Positions 1 to 7,877 of a stretch of DNA of 13,067 nucleotides are shown here, one piece after another. Both the position numbers and the translations under genes were made by a program. The first letter of the stretch is position 1. Each line of letters starts with the position of its first letter. Below the pieces are notes generated by a model that searched no databases, was not told where the DNA came from, and was given only the letters and a program-made list of their open reading frames with translations. The stretch is from Bacteroidaceae bacterium (GTDB taxonomy: Bacteria; Bacteroidota; Bacteroidia; Bacteroidales; Bacteroidaceae): assembly GCA_017383665.1 (NCBI GenBank), contig JAFNWA010000251.1:1-13067 (forward strand), read 5' to 3'.

Positions 1-2
1 CG

Positions 3-680
3 GAGTTCCGCCGTCAGGCGGGCATGCGCCAGCTGATGGAATTTTTCGCCCTCCACCAGCTCCCCACGGAGCTGGCGGTGCGCTGCTATAAGCTCTACGG
101 CGATCAGACCGTGGAGCTGCTGTACGATGATCCGTACCTTCTGATGGACGAGGGGCTGGATGCGCCCTTCAATGCCGTCGACCGGTTCGCCATTGCCCTG
201 GGTGTGGCGGGGGATGATCCCCGGCGCATCGAGGCGGGCGTTCTCTTTGAGCTGAGCTTCAATCTGACCGGCGGACATACCTTCCTGCCCCGAGCCAAGC
301 TGGTGGCTGCCACGGCGCAGCTCCTGTCTGTGCCGGAGGAGGCGGTGGAGGAGGGAATCGGGCGGCTCCACGAGGGCGAGCGGCTGGTCTGTCAGACCCT
401 GGCGGACATCGCCGTGGTCTATCTGCCCCATATTCATGAGGCGGAGGTGGCCTGTGCGTACCATCTGCTGAAAATGGCCCAGTGGCCCCATCCCGAGCCG
501 GACAACATCGAAAGGCTCCTGAAAAAGGTGGAAGCCGAGAGTGACGTGCGCTATTCCGAGCAGCAGCGCACCGCCATCCGCTCTGCCGCCGGAACGGGCG
601 TGCTGCTGATCACCGGCGGCCCCGGCACCGGTAAGACCACCATCGTCAACGGCATTCTCTCCCTGCTGGGGCATATGCAG
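3..680 (+). CDS. recD2: RecD2-type ATP-dependent DNA helicase, internal fragment
   Basis: This is an internal fragment of a RecD2 (RecD-like, SF1B, 5'-3') DNA helicase. The frame is open from base 3, so the first ATG (24) is an internal Met and not the start. The stretch 'MRQLMEFFALHQLPTELAVR' followed by 'YGD...DPYLLMD' matches the helix-hairpin-helix region before the RecD2 motor. The next ~140 residues fit the family's pre-helicase region, with a 'YSEQQRTAIRSA' Q-motif-like segment near 550-590. Walker A GGPGTGKTT is at 615-641. After 'GILSLLGHM' (ends 677) the expected 'GL..LAAPTGRAAKRM' segment is missing and unrelated sequence follows, so the remaining motor domain is absent. GC content and codon choice (many GGC, CTG, GCC) are clearly richer than in the rest of the window and resemble Oscillospiraceae-type Firmicutes. 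The family call is confident. That the gene belongs to the same genome as its neighbours is doubtful. Confidence 0.85.
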
Positions 681-685
681 CTCCA
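677..685. other. Chimeric junction between two genomes
   Basis: Left of this point the forward strand encodes RecD2 through 'GHM' (ends 677). Right of it the reverse strand encodes MutS2 through the Smr 'HGTG' (ends at 685). Both proteins leave their family consensus within about 8 bases of each other, and GC content drops from roughly 60% or more to roughly 50%. The ORFs that run through (forward to 806, reverse to 646) carry unrelated tails. I infer an assembly or library chimera. A true deletion or insertion breakpoint is possible, but it would have destroyed two housekeeping genes from different phyla at once. Confidence 0.8.
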
Positions 686-3084
686 CCTGTTCCGTGAAGA
701 ATGCGCAGGCGGTGAACATTGCACACAACTGCATCGTCAAGGAAGTATCCAACTGTCTGCACAGCCTCCTCACCACGCATTCCGCGAATGTCAATATCCT
801 CCTTGAAATTCAAACGCTTGTTATGCAGTTGCTCCTGAGTCTCGCTTGTGAGGAACGAAACCTTGCGCACCTCCTCCTTGGGTGCCTCACTCTGTTGCAA
901 CCTACCAATGGCAACGGTTGACTTTATTGCTCCAAAACGCACAATAGCTGAATTCTTGGTTATCGACATTACCTCGCCGATTGCCTGTTGTCCTGCAATG
1001 CGCACATACATGCCAACAGCAATCTGTGGTTGCTTGCGCTCGGATTGTTGAGGTTTGTCTGCCACCACCGCCGCGTTACCACTCTTCTGTTGCTTGCCGT
1101 TCTTCCTGCGCTCCTGGCGAGCAAGAATCTTGGCCATCTCGCGGTCGGTCTGCATCTGCTGTTTTTGCTTTGCAAGTTCCTCGAGTTGCTTGCCAAAGTC
1201 GCTCAGTTCCTGGCGTGCCTGGCGTGTGCGCTCTTTCTCGGCCTTGGCCTCTACAATAGTGCGTATAGTATTCTCAATCTTGGCATTAGCCTCGCGCAAC
1301 AGGCGTTCAGCCTCCTCGCGCGCCTCCTTGAGAATCTGCTTGCGACTCTTCTTTAGTTCATCGCCCTGCTCCTGTACCTTGCCCAGTATCTCATCCAGTT
1401 CCTTCTCCTTTTGATGCACATTCTTGCGTTTACTCTCCCAGTAGCGTTTGTCGCGCACGATGTCCTGCAAGTATTTGTCGCTCTGTATGTAGTCACTTCC
1501 CACAATCTGCGAAGCATCGGCAATGACCTCCTCGGGCAAGCCAATCTTGCGAGCAATCTCTACGGCAAACGATGAGCCGGGATTACCTATCTGCAACTGA
1601 AAAAGAGGACGCATCTCACCACGATCATAGAGCATAGCACCGTTGACAATGCCGGGTGTGGCATCGGCAAAATGTTTGAGGTTCTGGTAGTGGGTGGTGA
1701 TGATGCCGAATGCACCGCGCTCGTTGAAACGCTTGAGCAGTGCTTCGGCTATGGCTGCACCAATGAGGGGCTCTGTTCCGCCACCGAACTCATCGATGAG
1801 GATGAGCGAATGCTTGTCGCAGTTACGCAGTGTATGTTTCATGTTGAGCAGATGGCTCGAGTAGGTACTCAAATCATCCTCAATACTCTGCTGGTCACCA
1901 ATGTCAATGAATAGGCTCCTGAATATTCCGGCCTTGCTGCGCTCGTGCACAGGTATGAGCAAGCCGCATTGCAGCATATACTGCAAAAGACCTGCAGTCT
2001 TAAGGCACACCGATTTTCCACCGGCATTGGGACCCGAGATGAGCAGGATGCGGCGTTCGCCATCGAGTTCAATGTCAAGAGCCGACATCTTGCGGCCATG
2101 CTTGCGGAGCGACATCTCAAGCAGGGGGTGTATGGCCGTACCCCAATCCATCATGGGACGGTTTTCGAGCGATGGCTTTACCGCGTCGAAACGCGCAGCA
2201 AGTTCAGCCTTGGCGCGTATGAAGTCCATCTCGCCAAGGAATTCGTATGCCTGCAGCAGCTGAGGCACCTGGGGGCGCAACTCTTGCGAGAAAGCGGTGA
2301 GTATGGCTATAATTTCGCGTTTCTCCTCGGCCTCGAGTTCGCGTATGCGGTTATTGGCCTCGACAACCTCGGCCGGTTCAATGAAGACGGTCTTTCCACT
2401 GGCCGACTCATCATGCACAATACCGCCCATCTTGCGTTTGAGGGCAGGTGCAACAGGGATTACCAGACGGCCGTCGCGCATTGTGGGCGAGGCATCCTTC
2501 TCTACAAGCCCGTCGGCCTGTGCCTTGCGCAGAATACTGTTGAGCGTGCGCGAAATGCCGCTCGAAGTGCGTGCAAGATCGCCACGGATACGCGCCAGCG
2601 CCGGTGATGCGCTGTCCTTGACTGTGCCGAACTTGTCAATGATTATATCAATATCGCGGATGATGCGCGGGAAAGCCTCGACATCGCCGGCAAGTGCTCT
2701 CAAAGAGGGATACAGGGGTGAATCGTCGCCATCGGCAGCATTGCCGCTCTGCTTGCGCAGGAGCGCAAGGATGCGTCCTATCGTATCTAGCGAACGGCGC
2801 AGGGAGAAAAGTTCCTCGGCTGCCATGTACATACCCTCGATGCGTATGCGCTGCAGCGGCTCGCGCACATCAAAGTAGAAGTCGGAGGGGAAACCGTCCT
2901 CGACCCGCAGTATCTGCAAGAACTCCACCACCTCGTCGAGGCGGCGGCAGATAGTATCGAAATCGGTGAGGAACTGCATGTCATCGACGCGTTCCCTGCC
3001 CAATGGGCAGAGGCACTCCTCCTTGAGCATGCGTCTGACGGCATCGAACTCAATTCTTGTCTCAAAATTCTGCGGATATATCAT
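685..3084 (-). CDS. mutS2: MutS2 family endonuclease/ATPase, C-terminus truncated
   Basis: MutS2 is a MutS-family ATPase with a C-terminal Smr domain. It has been linked to suppressing homologous recombination and to rescue of collided ribosomes. I place the start at the ATG at 3084-3082 ('MIYPQNFETRIEFDAVRRML'), which matches the usual Bacteroidales N-terminus. The open frame runs 36 codons further upstream, but those residues look non-coding. From this start: core and lever helices about 1-330; Walker A GPNAGGKS at 351-358; signature DDLSTYSSHL at 403-412; Walker B LILIDEFGGGTEP at 427-439, with His in 'TTHYQNLK' after it; a charged coiled coil at about 540-660; a KOW-like segment at 688-730; and Smr beginning at DIRGMRGEEA and reaching HGTG at 797-800. 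The last ~35 residues of Smr are missing because the contig joins foreign sequence at ~685. Family call very secure. Confidence 0.93.
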
Positions 3085-3105
3085 TGCTGTTTTTGTTTCG
3101 GTGTG

Positions 3106-3113
3106 CGAAGATA
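3106..3113 (-). promoter_or_regulatory. Possible Bacteroidetes -7 element for mutS2
   Basis: On the minus strand this reads TATCTTCG followed by CA, one mismatch from the Bacteroidetes sigma-ABfr -7 consensus TAnnTTTG. It would start transcription near 3099, about 15 bases before the chosen mutS2 ATG (3084), which also supports that start over the upstream one at 3192. I could not find a clear TTTG-type -33 box at the usual 19-21 base spacing, so this is tentative. Confidence 0.35.
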
Positions 3114-3219
3114 CATCAAAAAGCGCAAAAACGCCCAGGTTGCGACCGATTATTGCAACAAACTCCATTTTCCCTGTAAAGTTTTGGCGCATTATATTAT
3201 ATATATATAATTTATTTTA

Positions 3220-3227
3220 TAATTTTG
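3220..3227 (+). promoter_or_regulatory. Bacteroidetes -7 promoter element for the GH31 gene
   Basis: TAATTTTG is an exact match to TAnnTTTG, the -7 element of the Bacteroidetes primary sigma factor. It lies in a very AT-rich stretch (3191-3226) within the divergent region, 77 bases before the GH31 ATG. The start of transcription would be near 3233, giving a leader of about 70 bases. No convincing -33 TTTG box is seen at the right spacing; the upstream sequence is an AT run. Confidence 0.55.
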
Positions 3228-3231
3228 CATT

Positions 3232-3264
3232 TTGGTGGAACATTGTGCAGAACAGTACCACCAA
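3232..3264 (+). promoter_or_regulatory. Inverted repeat at the 5' end of the GH31 leader
   Basis: TTGGTGG (3232-3238) and CCACCAA (3258-3264) are perfect complements separated by 19 bases. They begin at about the predicted transcript start. The pair could be a 5' stem-loop stabilising the mRNA, or a two-fold operator site for a regulator. The arms are only 7 bases, so chance is not excluded. Confidence 0.3.
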
Positions 3265-3304
3265 TGACGAGAGAGAAACATAAACAATTTATAAGACTAC
3301 AACT

Positions 3305-6300
3305 ATGAGATTAACCAGAAAGAGCATTAAGGCTATCCTGTTGTCGGCAGCAATGTTGGCTACCGGCATGCCCACACAGGTGTTCGCGACAAATGACAGC
3401 GAAGAGACCGTTGGCGTTATTGCGGTTGAAAAAATCAACCCCACGACAGTTGAATTGCGCCTGAATGACGGTCATAGAGTGACCATCGATTTCTATGGTG
3501 ATAACATCTTCCGCATGTTCCGCGACATCAACGGTGGCATTGTACGCGACCCACAGCCAATGGAGGGCTACCCAGACGCCCAAATTCTTGTTGACAATCC
3601 ACGCAGGGAGGTATCGGCACTCATAGTAAACGAGGCCGACAAGTCATACACCATAAGCACCGGTAAGGTAGAGATTCTTGTGTGCAAGGTTACAGGACAG
3701 ATTAAGGTTACCGACCTAACAACCGGCAAGGTTGCTTTTGAAGAGACTGAGCCCGTGCTTTTCAAGAAATCAAAGACCACTATCACACTCAAGTGCAACG
3801 AGGGTGAATACTTCTACGGAGGCGGTGTGCAGAACGGCCGTTTCTCACACGCAGGCAAAGCTATTGACATTGAGAACCAGAGCAGCTGGACCGACGGCGG
3901 TGTTGCATCGCCAACACCATTCTTCTGGTCAACAAACGGCTACGGCTTCATGTGGCACACATTCCGCAAGGGCAAGTACGATTTCGGAGCAACAGAGGCC
4001 GGAACAACAACCCTGATGCACGAGGAGAACTACCTTGATGTGTTCTTTATGATAAACAGCGACGGCATTGCGTTGCTTAACGACTTCTACCAGTTGACCG
4101 GTAACCCAGTGCTAATGCCAAAGTTCGGTTTCTACATGGGACACCTGAACGCATACAACCGCGATTACTGGACCGAGAGCAAGGACGGCAGTGGCATGCT
4201 CTATGAGGACGGCAAGCGTTACAAAGAGAGCCAGAGCAACAACGGCGGTGCCAGAGAGTCGCTCAACGGAGAGAACGGCCCTCACCAGTTCTCGGCGCGC
4301 GCAGCCATCGACCGTTACCTTGACCAGGACATGCCTTTCGGTTGGTTCCTTCCAAATGACGGTTACGCTTGCGGCTACGGCCAGGCCGAGACCATAGACG
4401 GCAACATACAGAACCTGAAGGAGTTTGGCGACTATGCACGCGCAAAAGGCGTTGAGATTGGTCTGTGGACTGAATCCAACCTCTTGCCACGCGAAGGCGT
4501 GAAGGCACTCCTGCAGCGAGACCTTACTAAGGAGGTTCGCGACGCCGGTGTACGCGTACTCAAGACCGATGTTGCATGGGTGGGCCCAGGCTACTCATTC
4601 GGCCTCAGAGGTGTCACAGATGCTGCAAACATCATGACATATTACGGAAACAATGCGCGTCCTTACATAATTTCATGCGATGGATGGGCTGGAACACAGC
4701 GTTTTGCTACAATATGGACCGGTGACCAGACCGGCGGCGAGTGGGAGTACATCCGTTTCCACATACCAACATTCATCGGTGCAAGCCTTTCGGGTCAGCC
4801 CAACATCACATCCGATGTTGACGGTATCTTCGGCGGAAAGAATGTTCCTGTATTCGTTCGCGAGTACCAATGGAAGACCTATACCCCAATGATGCTAAAC
4901 ATGGACGGTTGGGGTGCAAACGAGAAGTATCCTCATGCCCTTGGCGAGCCTGCGACATCAATCAACCGCACATACATGAAGATGAAGTCGGAGCTTATGC
5001 CCTACACATACAGCATAGCACGCGAGGCTGTTGACGGCAAGCCAATGATGCGCGCAATGTTCCTAGAGGACGAGGCAAACGCCTTCACAATGGGTACAGC
5101 AACACGCTACCAGTACATGTATGGTCCTTACTTCCTTATAGCTCCTATCTATCAGGAGACAGCGATGGACGCACAGGGCAATGACATCCGCAACAACATT
5201 TACCTGCCACAGGGCACTTGGTATGACTGGTTCACAGGCGAGAAGTACGATGGTGGCCGTGTAATCAACAACTTCGACACTCCACTGTGGAAACTCCCCG
5301 TGTTCGTGAAAGCAGGTGCTATCATCCCAATGACAGCTCCCAACAACAATGTAAAGGAGATAGACAAGGCATTGCGTATATACGAGATTTACCCGGGCGG
5401 AACAACATCGTTCACAGAGTATGATGATGACGGTGTGACCGAGATGTACCGTGCAGGCCAGTTCACAACTACCCTCATTGAGCAGAAGTGCGATGCAAAG
5501 GGCAATGTAACAGTTACCATCAACCCCACCGAGGGCAATTTTAACGGTTTCGTAAAGGAGAAGACCACTATCTTCAAAATCAACGCAAGCGCACAGCCAA
5601 AGAAGGTTGCTGCAAAGGTTGGTGGCAAGAGCGTGAAACTCGCAAAGGCTAACTCTATCGAGGAGTTCTGGGGCTGCGAGAATGTATGGTTCTACGATGC
5701 TCACCCCAATCTAAACCGTTTTGCAACAAAGGGCAGTGAGTTTGAAAAGGTTCAGATTATCAAGAACCCTGTCATTATGGTAAAACTCGCAAAGAACGAT
5801 GTTACAGCAAACGCTACCGTATTGAGCATCAAGGGCTACGAGATGAACACGCCAAGCAGTCTGCTTGCCAACGAGGGTGCGCTCCTGGCTCCAAAGGCAA
5901 CAGTAACTGACGAGAACTGCCAGGCATACACAATCACCCCATCATGGGATGCCATTGAAAATGCCGACTACTACGAGATACTCTTCGATGGTCGCACATA
6001 CAGCACAATTAAGGGTACAAGCCTGTTGTTCGAAGATTTGAAGCCTGTTACAGACTACACATTTGCAGTACGCGCAGTAAACAAGAGTGGCGCATCGGAG
6101 TGGAGTGAGATAAAGGCTACAACAAAGAGCAACCCACTTGAATGGGCACTCAAAGGCGTTACTGCAACGACAAGCTGTCCTAACCAGAGCGGTCAGGATG
6201 CCAACCGTCTTTTCGATTTTGAAGAGGGTAACATCTGGCACACCGCTTATGGACAGAACGCCATTCCATTCGACCTTGTAATTGACCTCAACGGTCTCTC

Positions 6301-7153
6301 TACGCTCGACAAGCTGCACTACCTTGGACGTGAGGATAGCGGTAACGGTACCATCACAAAGGCCACCATCAGCTACAGCACCAACAAGGAGGCATGGAGC
6401 GAGCCTGTTGCAGTCGAGTGGGCACGCACACCCGACACAAAGGAGTTTACCTTCGACGGTAATCCAAAGGCACGCTACATCAAGATAAGCGTATCGGAGG
6501 CCGCCGGCAACTTCGGTTCAGGCCGCGAGATGTACATCTTCAAGGTTGCAGGCAGTGAAACATTCCTCTCGGGCGACATCAACAAGGACAAGAAAGTTGA
6601 CGAGAATGACCTCACATCATATCTCAACTACAACGGCTTGCGCAAGGGAGACAGTGACTTCGAGTACGTGAGCATTGGCGATGTAAACGAGAACAATCTC
6701 ATTGACGCATACGACATCTCTGTTGCAGCGACACGCATCGGCGACGGCGTATATGAGCGTCCCGAGAACACTATTGCCGGCAACATCACAATCGCTGCCG
6801 ACAAGAAGAGCTACAAGGCAGGCGAGGAGGTTGTGATAACAATCAGTGGCAAGAGTCTTGCTAATGTGAACGCATTCAGCCTTGCATTGCCATACAACCC
6901 TGCAGAGTACGACTATGTAGGTATTGAAGCTATCGGCACCGGCAGCATGGCAAACTACAGCAAAAACCGTATGCATACCAACGGTGAGACCATTGTTTAC
7001 CCGACCTTCGTCAACGAGGGCAACCAGAACACAGTAAACGGCGATGTTGAGCTTGCCAAGGTAACCCTGAAGGCAAAGAAGAATGTCAAGTTCAACATCA
7101 AGGCTGTGGACGGCATCATCGTCGACAAGCACTTGAACACAACAAAGTTCTGA
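3305..7153 (+). CDS. Secreted multimodular GH31 glycosidase, probable alpha-N-acetylgalactosaminidase
   Basis: This is a large exported glycoside hydrolase (1282 residues). A signal peptide covers about 1-28 (basic start, hydrophobic 'AILLSAAMLATG', cleavage after VFA). A GH31 N-terminal beta-sandwich occupies about 35-265, the (beta/alpha)8 barrel about 270-600, and C-terminal beta domains about 605-830. The likely nucleophile is Asp422 in 'VLKTDVAWVGPGYSFG' and the acid/base is Asp474 in 'WTGDQTGGEWE', 52 residues apart. The usual KxDMNE motif of GH31 alpha-glucosidases is absent. This signature, with 'GWFLPNDGYACGYG' (346-359), resembles from memory the GH31 O-glycanases that release alpha-linked GalNAc from Ser/Thr. 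An FN3 module (about 872-941), a CBM32/F5-8C-like module (about 945-1083), a type I dockerin (about 1087-1148, two EF-hand-like loops) and a C-terminal cohesin-like domain (about 1158-1280) follow. No T9SS tail is seen. GH31 is certain; GalNAc specificity is inference. Confidence 0.93.
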   Translation: MRLTRKSIKAILLSAAMLATGMPTQVFATNDSEETVGVIAVEKINPTTVELRLNDGHRVTIDFYGDNIFRMFRDINGGIVRDPQPMEGYPDAQILVDNPRREVSALIVNEADKSYTISTGKVEILVCKVTGQIKVTDLTTGKVAFEETEPVLFKKSKTTITLKCNEGEYFYGGGVQNGRFSHAGKAIDIENQSSWTDGGVASPTPFFWSTNGYGFMWHTFRKGKYDFGATEAGTTTLMHEENYLDVFFMINSDGIALLNDFYQLTGNPVLMPKFGFYMGHLNAYNRDYWTESKDGSGMLYEDGKRYKESQSNNGGARESLNGENGPHQFSARAAIDRYLDQDMPFGWFLPNDGYACGYGQAETIDGNIQNLKEFGDYARAKGVEIGLWTESNLLPREGVKALLQRDLTKEVRDAGVRVLKTDVAWVGPGYSFGLRGVTDAANIMTYYGNNARPYIISCDGWAGTQRFATIWTGDQTGGEWEYIRFHIPTFIGASLSGQPNITSDVDGIFGGKNVPVFVREYQWKTYTPMMLNMDGWGANEKYPHALGEPATSINRTYMKMKSELMPYTYSIAREAVDGKPMMRAMFLEDEANAFTMGTATRYQYMYGPYFLIAPIYQETAMDAQGNDIRNNIYLPQGTWYDWFTGEKYDGGRVINNFDTPLWKLPVFVKAGAIIPMTAPNNNVKEIDKALRIYEIYPGGTTSFTEYDDDGVTEMYRAGQFTTTLIEQKCDAKGNVTVTINPTEGNFNGFVKEKTTIFKINASAQPKKVAAKVGGKSVKLAKANSIEEFWGCENVWFYDAHPNLNRFATKGSEFEKVQIIKNPVIMVKLAKNDVTANATVLSIKGYEMNTPSSLLANEGALLAPKATVTDENCQAYTITPSWDAIENADYYEILFDGRTYSTIKGTSLLFEDLKPVTDYTFAVRAVNKSGASEWSEIKATTKSNPLEWALKGVTATTSCPNQSGQDANRLFDFEEGNIWHTAYGQNAIPFDLVIDLNGLSTLDKLHYLGREDSGNGTITKATISYSTNKEAWSEPVAVEWARTPDTKEFTFDGNPKARYIKISVSEAAGNFGSGREMYIFKVAGSETFLSGDINKDKKVDENDLTSYLNYNGLRKGDSDFEYVSIGDVNENNLIDAYDISVAATRIGDGVYERPENTIAGNITIAADKKSYKAGEEVVITISGKSLANVNAFSLALPYNPAEYDYVGIEAIGTGSMANYSKNRMHTNGETIVYPTFVNEGNQNTVNGDVELAKVTLKAKKNVKFNIKAVDGIIVDKHLNTTKF

Positions 7154-7162
7154 AAAACAGGC

Positions 7163-7200
7163 ACTCTGTATCTTCGGGCAACCGCCCGAAGATACAGAGT
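7163..7200 (+). terminator. Perfect 17-bp hairpin between the GH31 gene and the next gene
   Basis: The 17-base arms (7163-7179 and 7184-7200) are perfect complements around the four-base loop AACC, 9 bases after the GH31 stop codon. On the plus strand no T-run follows (AAAACAAC). On the minus strand the stem is followed by CTGTTTTT, so an intrinsic terminator would look more classical in the reverse direction. It may end GH31 transcripts, or protect their 3' ends while allowing some read-through into the gene at 7237. Confidence 0.7.
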
Positions 7201-7236
7201 AAAACAACAAATATCAATCATTTAAATAATTAGCTT

Positions 7237-7854
7237 ATGAAAAAAATTACTTTAGTCTTTTCAGTAATGATGACAATGTTCACAGCTGCCATGGCACAGG
7301 AGAGCATTGATTTCTCTAACGGAACATTCGACGGCCAATGGGGCGACAAAGATACCCGTTCAATGTGGACAAGTGCCGACGGTATCCAGATTGTATCGAC
7401 CGATGCCAATGGCAACGAAGTTGGTTCAATGAAATACTATAACAGCAAGTTCACACTCTACATCAACGAGAATGTTGCAACACCAATCAAGTACACAATC
7501 ACAGTGCCCGAGGGTTACAGCCTCACCGAGATGAAGGTAAAGAACTCTACCATGACCCACAATGCATGGATTGATTATAACTGGAGCAGCTACTCATTGC
7601 ACAACACCACAGCCGAGCAGACAATCCAGTTCGTTGAGGGCGAGAACGCATTTTATCTCTATGGCCAGGTTGGCCGCACCATCTACCTCACATCATTGAC
7701 AGTTACAAAGACCGGTGAGGAAACAGCCATCGACGAGGTAAAGGGTGAGAACGGAGAGGTGAAGGCGATTTACGACCTCACAGGCCGTCGCATCAATGAG
7801 ATTGCAAGACCCGGCATCTACATCGTTGACGGCAAGAAGGTTTTTGTAAAGTAA
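7237..7854 (+). CDS. Secreted protein with Bacteroidales C-terminal sorting-like tail, function unknown
   Basis: I do not recognise the main domain of this 205-residue protein. The N-terminus is a clear Sec signal peptide (MKKITLVFSVMMTMFTAAMA, cleavage before QE). Residues ~22-165 are rich in Thr, Ser, Tyr and Trp with alternating polar and hydrophobic residues, which suggests a single beta-sandwich, perhaps carbohydrate-binding. The C-terminus 'AIYDLTGRRINE' followed by 'PGIYIVDGKKVFVK' is a tail seen on many secreted Prevotella and Bacteroides proteins and annotated as a type IX secretion (Por) sorting-like domain. The gene starts 83 bases after the GH31 gene, past the hairpin, and 23 bases separate its stop from the hydrolase ATG at 7878. 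Pairing with the glycosidase, for example as a surface binding partner, is a guess from position. Confidence 0.8.
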   Translation: MKKITLVFSVMMTMFTAAMAQESIDFSNGTFDGQWGDKDTRSMWTSADGIQIVSTDANGNEVGSMKYYNSKFTLYINENVATPIKYTITVPEGYSLTEMKVKNSTMTHNAWIDYNWSSYSLHNTTAEQTIQFVEGENAFYLYGQVGRTIYLTSLTVTKTGEETAIDEVKGENGEVKAIYDLTGRRINEIARPGIYIVDGKKVFVK

Positions 7855-7877
7855 CACCAAACAATCAAAGCAGGTAT

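Noticed and set aside
646..684. MutS2 residues encoded beyond the Smr HGTG (GAAYAPAGRECR tail)
   Set aside because: These come from the antisense of the RecD2 fragment across the chimeric join and do not match the Smr C-terminus.
24..806. A complete 260-residue protein starting at 24 and ending at 806
   Set aside because: The frame is open from base 3 with RecD2-like residues before the Met, and everything after ~680 is antisense mutS2 sequence read by chance.
1945..2878. Long forward ORFs (220 and 193 aa) inside mutS2
   Set aside because: They are antisense shadows of a well-conserved coding gene; their translations are Ser/Arg-rich and resemble no family.
3085..3192. Upstream extension of mutS2 to an ATG at 3192
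   Set aside because: The 36 extra residues do not match MutS2 N-termini, and a possible -7 element (3106-3113) lies inside them. The ATG at 3084 gives the usual MIYP start.
3191..3226. AT dinucleotide run as a possible replication or integration site
   Set aside because: It is a short AT-rich promoter region with no iterons or direct repeats; the -7 element explains it better.
6776..7153. Type IX secretion tail at the GH31 C-terminus
   Set aside because: The last residues lack the YDLTGRR / GIYIV pattern and fit the last strands of a cohesin-like domain.
5063..7210. Reverse-strand ORFs of 213, 125 and 197 aa within the GH31 gene
   Set aside because: They are Cys/Val-rich antisense products of the glycosidase, with no plausible starts or family features.
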